64,000 nucleotides of DNA, taken from CALGFI01 sp963786805. GTDB lineage: Bacteria; Actinomycetota; UBA4738; HRBIN12. The stretch covers positions 124,001-188,000 of the forward strand of contig CAWBAK010000005.1 of NCBI GenBank assembly GCA_963786805.1, written 5' to 3'. Made by a program: the position numbers and the translations under genes. Below the pieces are notes generated by a model. It had not been told where the DNA came from. It ran no database searches and saw only the letters and a list, made by a program, of their open reading frames with translations. Positions 35,101-42,712 of the stretch are shown piece by piece (position 1 is the first letter of the stretch; each line of letters begins with the position of its first letter).

Positions 35101-36529
35101 GATACCCGTCTGGCCGGTTCCCGGACACGTGACGACATTGGTTGCGACCGTGACGTCGCAGGTCCCGTCTTGGCCGCTCGTGGGGTTGACGTCGTAGGTG
35201 GCGCTGACCGTGTTGAGCGAGTCGGGCAGGTTGTCCGTGATCACGACGCCGGTTGCCTGCGCATTCCCCGTGTTCGTGACGTCGATCGTGTAGGTGAACG
35301 GCGTGTTCAGCGCCACCTGGTCGTTCGGAACGTTCGCCGTCTTCGTGATCGACAGGTTGGGGGCACCAGCGGTGTTCGTGAAGGTACAGACCCAGTCCTG
35401 GTCGAGGCCAACCGTCAGACTCGTCGAGGTCCCCGTGACAGGGTCGCCTGTGCGGATGCCTGCGGTGGCCTCGACGCACGTGATCGACGACGTGTAGTTG
35501 TTGAGGTTCGTACCGGTCCCAGCCAACTCGTCGATCGGGTAGGTGCCGGCGAGGAAGGACAGAACCCCTGAGGTTCCGTTGTCGCCCACGTCGTCCGCGA
35601 CGACGTTCCCATCGATCCGAAGGTCGAACTTTCCTTGATCCGGCGGCGTCCCGACGATGTCCTTGACGAGCTTGATCGTCGGGAGCGTGCCCGTGAGCTT
35701 CAGCGGCACGGTCTGCTGACCGCCGCTGCCGATGTTGACGTCGTCGCCGTTCGCGTCGACCGCGGAGACGGCGGCAAGGCCCGTCTGCACGTTCGTCGGC
35801 GTGTTGCCGGGGCCGCAGTGGCCCAGTCGAACGATGACCCGGACCCAGAGATCGTCACCGTCGTCGATCCCGGTGATGTCTAGGTGAACGGTCACCGCGT
35901 CATCGCCGTTGGGGTCCACGCCATCGTCATTCCCCGCGGCGGCGAGCCCTGCCGCTGTGCCCGTGTCGACGTAGTTCGGATCCGATGTGTCGAGGGTTGC
36001 GCTTACGAAGTGGTCGAAACCGAAGGTCGACCCGTTGGTCCCTTGCTCGTTGAAGAAGAGATCCGCGTCGAGGCTGGCAGCGTCGGTGCCCGCGTCGACC
36101 TCGAAGAAGAACGCGACGAGGTCGCCACATCGGAAGTCCTCTGCCTCGAGGGAGGTCCTGCGTGTCGGTGCTGTTGCCTCCCAAACCGGTGGTGTGGTTG
36201 TAGTCGTCCGGCTCGATCCCGACGAAGTCGACGCTCAGGCCGCCAGGGGCACGCGCGACCTGGCCCACCTGCGCGTCGTCGCGCGCTTGGATCTGCGGGC
36301 CGCCCGAGCTTCCGGCCGAGCTGCCTCCGCCGGATGCGGAGTCGTGATCGTTGGAGATGACGTCGGTGTCCGACTCGAACGTACCGTCGCGGTCACGGTC
36401 GTCGGCACTCGCGGCGATCAGTCCGAGCTGCCCGAACATGAGGAAGATCGAAAGGACCAGCCCCGTGACTGTGAACGTCGTCGATACCAGTCGACGATGG
36501 CGTTTGCTCCGCCGGTGCGAACCTCGCAT
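32116..36529 (-). CDS. Very large DUF11-repeat surface protein with IAFTG sorting signal; one-base frameshift near 36150
   Basis: After removing one C the frame is open for about 1,470 residues. The N-terminal signal peptide (helix FTVTGLVLSIFLMFGQLGLI, starting MRGSHRRSKRHRR) is followed by an Asp-rich module containing CGDLVAFFFEVDAGTD, an SpaA/prealbumin-like module (TIKLVKDIVGTPPDQGKFDL) and eight DUF11 repeats. Each repeat opens with a K(T/S/N/K) strand such as LSITKTANV and carries a VTNTGNAQATGVVITDNLP-type core. The C-terminus is IAFTG, a hydrophobic helix and RRRE, a class E (LAxTG-like) sortase signal. ATG 36529 is chosen for GGAGGG 9 nt upstream. The frame changes at 36145-36158 (CTCCCTCGAG where CTCCTCGAG would keep frame). 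Likely a wall-anchored adhesin or S-layer-like stalk. Confidence 0.8.
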
Positions 36530-36822
36530 TGGTGGGTTCCCTCCGCTAAGTGTTTCCAACTAGGGCAAAGGCGGGATGCCATGGCCCCCCGTTCGGGTGA
36601 AGCGTATGACCGCTCTCGGCCTACTCCATCGGCCGAAGGTCGAGGCCTGCCTCGTCCATTTGACGTAGGTATGGACAACGACGGATGCGCAACCGCCATC
36701 GTTTCCGGCACAACCGGAGAGGTTCAGACAGGCGGCCCTGGGGGAGGGGTGGGGTTGGATCTTGGTTCGTTGCGGACGGGAGATGACCAAACTCAGCTTT
36801 ACATAACGTACATTCCCGGCGT
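36530..36822 (-). other. 293-nt leader/promoter region of the DUF11 gene
   Basis: An AT-rich patch containing TACGTTATGTA on the minus strand (about 36797-36807) is the best promoter candidate and would leave a leader of about 260 nt. GGAGGG precedes the start. I see no known riboswitch and no gene. Confidence 0.35.
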
Positions 36823-39162
36823 TTAGGAGTGGGGTTGCTCGAGCGTGCGCTCGCGCGTGAGCCGGTCCCGCAGGCCCCAGATCGTGACCAGCCACAGAGC
36901 CTCGAAGACGATGCGGCGGCTGATCTTGGACTGGCCGTGCTCGCGCTCCTGGAACGTGATCGGCGCCTCTCCGACAGACAGGCCCGCGTTCCACGCGCGG
37001 TAGGCGAGCTCGATCTGGAAGCCGTAGCCGTCCGAACGGATGGGGCTCGCCGTGATCTCCTCGAGCGCCCCGCGGCGATAGACGCGGAAGCCGCTGGTGG
37101 CGTCGTGGACGCCGATGCCGAGCCAGGTGCGGGCGTAGGTGTTCCCGAGCTTCGACAGGGCGAGACGAGCGGCACCCCAGTTCGTCACCTGACCTCCTGG
37201 GACGTACCGGCTTCCGATGACCATGTCGCGTGACCGGACGGCCTCGAGCAACCGGGGGAGCTCGTCGGGCCGGTGCGAGAGGTCCGAGTCCATCTCGACG
37301 ATGAGGTCGTACCCCTCCTCGATGCCGCGCCGGAACCCGACCGCGTACGCGCTCGCCAGGCCGCCTTTCTGCGATCGCTCCACCAACCGGACCCGGGAGT
37401 CCGCCTCGGCCTTCGCCCGTACGAGCGCTCCGGTGCCGTCGGGCGACCCGTCGTCGACGACGAGCGCGTCCAGCCGGTGCGGGAGCGCGAGCAGGCCGTC
37501 GAGGACCCGCGAGACCGTGTCCTTCTCGTTGTACGTGGGAAGGACGACCAACACCCGGGGATCCTCGCGGAGCGGTCCGGGATCGCGGGTCGGGCGCCGG
37601 CGTTGCCGCGGGACCGCGATCAGCGCGAGGACGAAGAGGAGACTCCCCCACGGCACCCAGTCGCCGAACCGCGTGTACAGCGTCGTCTGCGTCGACGCGG
37701 CGACGTCGTGCCGCATGAGCGCCGGCTCGAACAGCTCTCGACGGTCGACGACCCGGCCCTGCGGATCCACGAACGCGCTGATCCCCGACACCGCGCCGTG
37801 GACGACCCAACGGGCGTTCTCGACGGCGCGGAGACGGCTCATGTCCAGATGCTGCTCGGATGCCGCGGTCCGTTCGTAGGAGGCGTTGTTGATCGTGACG
37901 ACGAGGAAGGCGGCCCCCTGCCGGACCATCTCGCGATCGATCGAGCCGAAGGAGTTCTCGAAACAGATCGGCGTTCCGATCGGGGGGAGCCCGGGGACCG
38001 GCATGATGCGGACCCGCTCCCCCGGCGCCCGGTCGACGGGAACCTGGTCGATCGCGTCGATGAACGGCTCGAGGAGGCCGCGGAACGGCACGTACTCCCC
38101 GTAGGGCACGAGGTGCACCTTGTCGTAGCGGTCGATGACGCGGCCCGAGCCGTCGAAGACCAGCGTCGAGGTCGTCTGCGTCCCGTCGGGGTGGTTCACG
38201 ACGGCACCGGCGAGCGTGGGCGCTCCGACCGTCGCGATCGCGTCCGTCACCGCGGCGAACGTGGCCGGGTCGGCGAGCGCCCCCGGATCCAACGCTCCCT
38301 CGCCCCAGACGACCAGGTCCGGTAGGTCGCCCTGAAGCTTCAGGTGCTGCTCGATGTTCAGGTGCGCGACCGCGATGTCCTCCTCGAATCCCTGGAGCTG
38401 CTCGACGCTCTCGACGTTCACCTGGATGACGGCGATGTCGAACGTCCCTCCCTCCGGATCGGGGATCGGGATCAGAGCCGGGGCGAGGACGAGCGCCGCG
38501 CAGGAGGCGACGAGCAGCAGCGGCCGAACCACTCCCCTCCCCCACCGCTCGAGGGCAAGCAGCAGGAGTCCCGCCACCAGCAACACGAGGAACGACAGGC
38601 CCCAGACGCCCGTCACCGACGCCAGCGGCAACGCCGGCGCGTCCACCTGCGAGGACCCGAGCTGTCCCCAGGCGAAGCCCCCGATGGGGAAGGCGCCACG
38701 GATCCATTCCAGAACCGTCCACATGGCGGCGACACCGGCGGTCGAGCGGATCGGGTGCTCGGGGCGCCAGATCGCCGGGGTCAGCGCTCCGAACACGGCC
38801 AGGTACGCGCCGGACTGGAGCACCAGGGCGACCCATGCGAGCTCTCCGAAGAGGAGGATCCAGTACAGGAGTGGCCCGAAATAGGCGACGCCGAACACGA
38901 ACCCGAGGATCGCCCCGCGCCTCGCCGTGGACCCCCGGAGGAGCCACAGGAGCGGGATCGGCGCACAGAGGGCGAGCGGCCACCACCCCGCCGGCGGCAG
39001 GGACAGGGAGAGCAACAGGCCCGACAGGGCCGCAACCAGGAGGGCGATCGGCAGGGCGAGCGGAAGCCGGGGCCCCCTGAGGCTCAGGCGCAGTCCCGGC
39101 AGAGCATCTTCGCCTTGTCCTTCAGCTGGCTGCGATGCTTCACCAGGAAGCAGTTCTTGCAT
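36823..39162 (-). CDS. Apolipoprotein N-acyltransferase fused to polyprenol-phosphate mannosyltransferase (Lnt-Ppm1)
   Basis: 779 residues. The N-terminal half has about eight membrane helices and a CN-hydrolase domain with catalytic-type Glu in LVVWGEGALDPG, Lys in RYDKVHLVPYGEYVPF and Cys in IGTPICFENSF; this is Lnt, which N-acylates lipoproteins. The C-terminal half (about 535-779) is a GT2 dolichol-phosphate mannose synthase: VLVVLPTYNEKDTVSRVL, LVVDDGSPDGTG and VEMDSDLSHRPDELP. M. tuberculosis Ppm1 (Rv2051c) has the same two-domain form. The ATG at 39162 overlaps DUF4193 by 79 nt; no other standard start precedes the first helix, so the true start may be non-canonical. Confidence 0.9.
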   Translation of the reverse strand: MQELLPGEASQPAEGQGEDALPGLRLSLRGPRLPLALPIALLVAALSGLLLSLSLPPAGWWPLALCAPIPLLWLLRGSTARRGAILGFVFGVAYFGPLLYWILLFGELAWVALVLQSGAYLAVFGALTPAIWRPEHPIRSTAGVAAMWTVLEWIRGAFPIGGFAWGQLGSSQVDAPALPLASVTGVWGLSFLVLLVAGLLLLALERWGRGVVRPLLLVASCAALVLAPALIPIPDPEGGTFDIAVIQVNVESVEQLQGFEEDIAVAHLNIEQHLKLQGDLPDLVVWGEGALDPGALADPATFAAVTDAIATVGAPTLAGAVVNHPDGTQTTSTLVFDGSGRVIDRYDKVHLVPYGEYVPFRGLLEPFIDAIDQVPVDRAPGERVRIMPVPGLPPIGTPICFENSFGSIDREMVRQGAAFLVVTINNASYERTAASEQHLDMSRLRAVENARWVVHGAVSGISAFVDPQGRVVDRRELFEPALMRHDVAASTQTTLYTRFGDWVPWGSLLFVLALIAVPRQRRRPTRDPGPLREDPRVLVVLPTYNEKDTVSRVLDGLLALPHRLDALVVDDGSPDGTGALVRAKAEADSRVRLVERSQKGGLASAYAVGFRRGIEEGYDLIVEMDSDLSHRPDELPRLLEAVRSRDMVIGSRYVPGGQVTNWGAARLALSKLGNTYARTWLGIGVHDATSGFRVYRRGALEEITASPIRSDGYGFQIELAYRAWNAGLSVGEAPITFQEREHGQSKISRRIVFEALWLVTIWGLRDRLTRERTLEQPHS

Positions 39163-39431
39163 ATGAACTCGCTGGACTGGGGCGGGACCACCTTGACCGC
39201 CAGCGGTTCCAGCCGCTCCTCGCGGGTGAGGTTGAGGACGGAGTCGTCCTCCTCTTCGGCCTCCTCGCGGGCCTCCTGCTTGACCAGGATGTCCTGGATC
39301 GACTCGACGTCCTCATCGGTCGTGACGGCCCGGGCCGGGGTGGCTGCCGGGGCGGCTCCTTCGAGCTCCTCGGCCTCCTCGGCCTCATCGTCCAGGTCGT
39401 CGTCTTCGAGCGCTTCTTCGGTGTCTTCCAC
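39084..39431 (-). CDS. DUF4193 zinc-ribbon-like protein
   Basis: 115 residues. A strongly acidic N-terminal half (EALEDDDLDDEAEEAEELEG) precedes a C-terminal CxxC...CxxC module: FICKNCFLVKHRSQL and MLCRDCA at the very end. DUF4193 is restricted to actinobacteria as far as I know and has no established role. GTG 39431 is chosen because AGAAGGGG lies about 10 nt upstream. It has its own consensus promoter and a long structured leader. Confidence 0.82.
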   Translation of the reverse strand: MEDTEEALEDDDLDDEAEEAEELEGAAPAATPARAVTTDEDVESIQDILVKQEAREEAEEEDDSVLNLTREERLEPLAVKVVPPQSSEFICKNCFLVKHRSQLKDKAKMLCRDCA

Positions 39432-39597
39432 TGCGGGACCCCTTCTCGGCGCGGGGGATTCTACTGCGGGGCATCCCCTTGGCAAGAGCCGAACGCAAGA
39501 ACAACGGATGGTTCCCGTGGCATTCCCGAGGCAAACGGCGATCCGTGCTCAGCGAGGAGCGGAAGGGTGCGCGAGGAAGAAGCGAGGGGAAAGAGAT

Positions 39598-39669
39598 GGA
39601 GGACCCGAGTGGCCTTTGGGGCCGCAGCGCCGGGGCGCCGCGTTCTCTACTCAGCCTCTCGGGTCCTCC
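39598..39669 (-). repeat. 12-bp perfect inverted repeat in the DUF4193 leader
   Basis: GGAGGACCCGAG (39598-39609) and CTCGGGTCCTCC (39658-39669) pair perfectly, enclosing 48 nt that can fold further (GGGGCCGCAGCGCCGGGGCG). It lies about 30 nt after the predicted transcription start of the DUF4193-lnt operon. It could be an attenuator, or the terminator of the upstream amidohydrolase gene on the same strand. Confidence 0.6.
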
Positions 39670-39703
39670 GTGCGCCTCCGCCGAAGCGAGGACGCGACCA
39701 ACA

Positions 39704-39732
39704 ACGTTAGGGCGCGCTCGGAGCCGTGTCAA
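39704..39732 (-). promoter_or_regulatory. Consensus SigA-type promoter of the DUF4193-lnt operon
   Basis: On the minus strand TTGACA (39732-39727), a 17-nt spacer and TAACGT (39709-39704) predict transcription from about 39697. That gives an unusually long leader of about 265 nt before DUF4193. Confidence 0.75.
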
Positions 39733-39749
39733 ATCCGCACGTCCCGGAC

Positions 39750-41261
39750 TCAGGACGCGTACACGTCGCGGCCGAGACTGACGGTGAGGACGGGGCGGAC
39801 GCCGTCGAGCGACTCGACCTCGAGCGGATCGATGTCGAACGCGGCGAAGTCGGCGTGCTTGCCGGGCTCGAGCGTTCCCTTCTTGTCCTCCTGATGCGCC
39901 AGCCGAGCGCTGCCGATCGTGCAGATCCGGACCGCCTCTTCGCGCGAGAGCCGCTGGGCGGGATCGTGGTGCGTTCCGAACGCCGCGAGCGCGGCCATCG
40001 GGTCCACGGTCGTGATCGGCGTGTCCGATCCAACCCCGACCTCGAGCCCGCGGTCCAGGAGGTCGCGGAAGGCGTTCATCCCCTCGGCGCGGTGCCAGCC
40101 GAGCGCCTGTTCGTACAGTCCACCGGGCGCTCCCCACTCCGCATCGAAGTTCGGCTGCACGCTGATCGCGAGACCGAGAGCGGCGGCGCGTTCCATCACG
40201 CCGCGATCGGCCATCTCGAAGTGCTCGATGCGATGACGCCGGGCCCGGAAATGGCGGCGGCCTCGAGAGTCGAGCGTCTGGTAGACGCGCGCCCACGTCG
40301 CGACGACCTGCTCGATCGCGGCGTCGCCGATGGCGTGCACGCCGACCTGGAGGCCCGCGAGGTGTCCATCGTGGAAGAACGTCGCGAGCGCGTCGTCGTC
40401 GAAGTAGCGCACGCCGGTGTCCTCGACGCCGAGGTAGGGCTCCGAGACCGACGCCGTGCGCGCGCCGATCGAACCGTCGACGGGCAGGTCCCCGCCGATC
40501 CTCGGAAGCCCGAGATCCATCACTTGCGGGATATCCGTCGTCGCCACGTACGTCACGACGTCGACCGGCAGACGCTCGCGGTGGCCGAGGAGGATCTCGA
40601 GGTCGTGGATGCCCCGCTCGTGCGGCATCGACATCTCGTGGATCGTCGTCACGCCGTGCGAGACGGCCAGGCTCGCCGCAGCGAGCTGCAGCTCCTCGAT
40701 GTCGCGCTCGGCGAGCTGGGCGGCGAACCACCGCCGCAGCGTGGCGTTCGCCTCCTGGGTGACGCGGCCCGAGGGCGCGCCACCCTCGTCGAGGTCCACG
40801 CCCGGGCGCTCGAGCACTCCCGTCTCCTTCAGCGCGATGGTGTTCGCCAGGGTCACGTGGCCGTCCACGCGGACGACGGCGAGCGGCCGATCGGACGCCG
40901 CGTCGAGCTCGGCGATGCTCGGAAGCGTCCGGTCGGCCCACTTGGACTCGTCGTAGCCGTGGACCAGGACGGGTCCTTGGCGCGCCGCCACGACCTCGCG
41001 CACCGCCGACAGGAGCTCGGCCGAGGATCGGGCGGCTCCGAGCTCGGCCGCCTGCTGGTGGACGCCGGTCCCGGTGAGATGAACATGCGTGTCGACGAAC
41101 CCGGGCAGGATGGTCGCGCCCGGAAGGTCCACGACCCGGTCCGCCTCGGGCGGCTCGCCGGTCCCGACGCGCTGGACGTGCCGGTCGTCGACCAGGATCC
41201 ATTCGCCGATGCTCGGATACGAGAGCGTGTGCACTCGGGAGGCGCGGTAGACGGTCCGCAT
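39750..41261 (-). CDS. Amidohydrolase family protein, YtcJ-like
   Basis: 503 residues, metal-dependent hydrolase superfamily. PGFVDTHVHLTGTG (about 53-66) supplies the HxH metal site. Other conserved points are LAGLQVGVHAIGDAAIE, HRIEHFEMAD and VGSDTPITTVDPMAAL (metal Asp). The C-terminus GTLEPGKHADFAAFDIDPL is the usual YtcJ/exoenzyme-regulatory amidohydrolase end. The substrate is unknown. It is followed at its 3' side by the DUF4193 promoter and preceded by the reverse-transcriptase-like gene, 12 nt away, so the two may be co-transcribed. Confidence 0.87.
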   Translation of the reverse strand: MRTVYRASRVHTLSYPSIGEWILVDDRHVQRVGTGEPPEADRVVDLPGATILPGFVDTHVHLTGTGVHQQAAELGAARSSAELLSAVREVVAARQGPVLVHGYDESKWADRTLPSIAELDAASDRPLAVVRVDGHVTLANTIALKETGVLERPGVDLDEGGAPSGRVTQEANATLRRWFAAQLAERDIEELQLAAASLAVSHGVTTIHEMSMPHERGIHDLEILLGHRERLPVDVVTYVATTDIPQVMDLGLPRIGGDLPVDGSIGARTASVSEPYLGVEDTGVRYFDDDALATFFHDGHLAGLQVGVHAIGDAAIEQVVATWARVYQTLDSRGRRHFRARRHRIEHFEMADRGVMERAAALGLAISVQPNFDAEWGAPGGLYEQALGWHRAEGMNAFRDLLDRGLEVGVGSDTPITTVDPMAALAAFGTHHDPAQRLSREEAVRICTIGSARLAHQEDKKGTLEPGKHADFAAFDIDPLEVESLDGVRPVLTVSLGRDVYAS

Positions 41262-41273
41262 CGCAGGCGGAGC

Positions 41274-41996
41274 TTAGCCGACCTCCTTGGCGCTCCTCGC
41301 GACGGAGATCCCTCGAGGAAACGCGCCCGATGCCGGGTCCAGGACCAGGCGCGTCTTCTCATCGTTCAGGCGGAGGCCGACGCGGTCGAGCGCTTCGCGG
41401 GCGACCTCCAGCACCGCCGCCGCTCCGCGGGATCCGTCGACGCCGACGACGAGGTCGTCCACCCAACGCAGGTGCGGAGCCCCGAGCCGCTCCAGCGCAC
41501 GATCGACCTCGGCCAACACGGCGTTCGCGAGGACGGCCGACGGGTCCGGGCCGACGGGAAGCCCCTCGACCCCGCGCTCCTGCAGGGCCCGGAGGAACGC
41601 GGCGACACCGCTCACCGATGGCTCGTCACACCCGAGCGCGCGAAGGCTCGCTGCGACGACGTCGGGCGCGATCGAGCGATAGCACTCGCGGACGTCGGTG
41701 AACAGGAGGCACGGGGTTCGCCGGGCGAGCCGGGCGAGCCGGAGTCCGAACGCGACCCGTTCGTCGCGGAAGGCCCGGAGGACCAACCGCGGCGGATCGA
41801 CGCGTGCGTTCGCCACGCGGTTCGCCGCGACTGAGCGCGAGAGTTCCTCGTCGACCCGGAGCGCGACCGCCGACACAAGTGCGGTGTACCGCGCGGCGAG
41901 GGCGGGGTGGAGCACGGTGACCTCGCGAACCCGTCGGCCCGGTCGGGCGGCGGCACGTGCGAACGGCGGTGCGGGCAGGGCGCGCTCGACGAGCAT
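41274..41996 (-). CDS. Solitary reverse-transcriptase-like protein
   Basis: 240 residues, not an intron or retron by context. Palm motifs are intact: motif A LLFTDVRECYRSIAPDVV (about 96-113), motif B GLPVGPDPSAVLANAVLAEV (about 147-166), motif C LRWVDDLVVGV (about 176-186, VDD in place of YxDD) and motif D ALDRVGLRLNDEKTRLVL. The N-terminal fingers are short and Arg-rich, and there is no thumb/maturase or endonuclease domain. ATG 41996 has a strong GGAGGG just upstream. No group II intron RNA, retron msr/msd or diversity-generating repeat was recognised nearby. It probably shares a transcript with the amidohydrolase; a role in defence or repair is speculation. Confidence 0.75.
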   Translation of the reverse strand: MLVERALPAPPFARAAARPGRRVREVTVLHPALAARYTALVSAVALRVDEELSRSVAANRVANARVDPPRLVLRAFRDERVAFGLRLARLARRTPCLLFTDVRECYRSIAPDVVAASLRALGCDEPSVSGVAAFLRALQERGVEGLPVGPDPSAVLANAVLAEVDRALERLGAPHLRWVDDLVVGVDGSRGAAAVLEVAREALDRVGLRLNDEKTRLVLDPASGAFPRGISVARSAKEVG

Positions 41997-42158
41997 GGTC
42001 CCTCCTCCGGCCAGGGAGGGGGACGGCGCGACACGATCGTTGTACCTCGCACCGACGACGCCGGGCAATCGGCCGTCATGGGGTCCCGAGCATCGGCCGG
42101 GCGGCGTCATCCGCATCGGAGGGTGCGCATGCGGTGCATCGGCCGGGGCCGGCCGCCG

Positions 42159-42164
42159 TACGAT
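42159..42164 (+). promoter_or_regulatory. -10 element, leaderless Lrp/AsnC promoter
   Basis: TACGAT ends 6 nt before the GTG at 42171, so transcription would start on the first base of the start codon. Confidence 0.6.
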
Positions 42165-42170
42165 AGGCAG

Positions 42171-42614
42171 GTGCTCGACGGCCGCGATCTCGAGATCATC
42201 GCCGCGCTCCAAGACGATGCCCGGGCGACCTACGCCGACGTCGGGCAGCGTGTCGGGCTCGCTCCGTCCTCCGTCCACGACCGGGTTCGCAAGCTCGAGC
42301 GGATGGGCGCGATCCGTGGCTACCGGGCGGTCGTCGACCACGAGGCACTCGGCCTGTTCGTGACGGCGCTCATCGCCGTGACGCCCCTCGATCCGACGCA
42401 GCCGGACGACCTGCCCGACCGGGTGCACGACTTCCCCGAGGTCGAGGACTGCTTCAGCGTGGCCGGCGAGGCGAACTACGTGCTGAAGGTCCGAACGAAG
42501 ACCACGCGCGACCTCGAGGACCTGATCCGGCGCCTCCGCGAGAAGGGCGAGGTCCAGACCCGCACGACGATCGTCCTTTCGATCCCGTTCGAGGGGCGAC
42601 CGGTCCGGCCCTAG
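42171..42614 (+). CDS. Lrp/AsnC family transcriptional regulator
   Basis: 147 residues. The N-terminal HTH (LDGRDLEIIAALQDDARATY, DVGQRVGLAPSSVHDRVRKL) is followed by the RAM/Lrp ligand domain (IRGYRAVVDHEALGLFVTAL, VEDCFSVAGEANYVLKVRTK). Such regulators sense amino acids. It is divergent from the reverse-transcriptase gene across a 174-nt gap and may control it or itself. Start GTG 42171 fits both the family and the -10. Confidence 0.9.
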   Translation: MLDGRDLEIIAALQDDARATYADVGQRVGLAPSSVHDRVRKLERMGAIRGYRAVVDHEALGLFVTALIAVTPLDPTQPDDLPDRVHDFPEVEDCFSVAGEANYVLKVRTKTTRDLEDLIRRLREKGEVQTRTTIVLSIPFEGRPVRP

Positions 42615-42670
42615 GTCGGACCCGAACCGAACGGCCTCTCCCCGCTTCCGCCTTCCCGGAGGCTCGGGCG

Positions 42671-42676
42671 TAGACT
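42671..42676 (+). promoter_or_regulatory. Candidate -10 element for the ftsH-like gene
   Basis: TAGACT lies 36 nt before the ATG, giving a 30-nt leader with CAGGGAG. Confidence 0.5.
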
Positions 42677-42712
42677 GTCGCGAACGCCGCCCTCGACCCC
42701 CAGGGAGCCTGC

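Noticed and set aside
36530..36822. Possible second riboswitch in the DUF11 leader
   Set aside because: Neither GEMM-I strings nor other known aptamer signatures could be found by eye.
39726..41834. 702-codon plus-strand frame opposite the amidohydrolase and reverse-transcriptase genes
   Set aside because: No recognisable domains, antisense to genes with intact catalytic motifs, and it overlaps the DUF4193 promoter.
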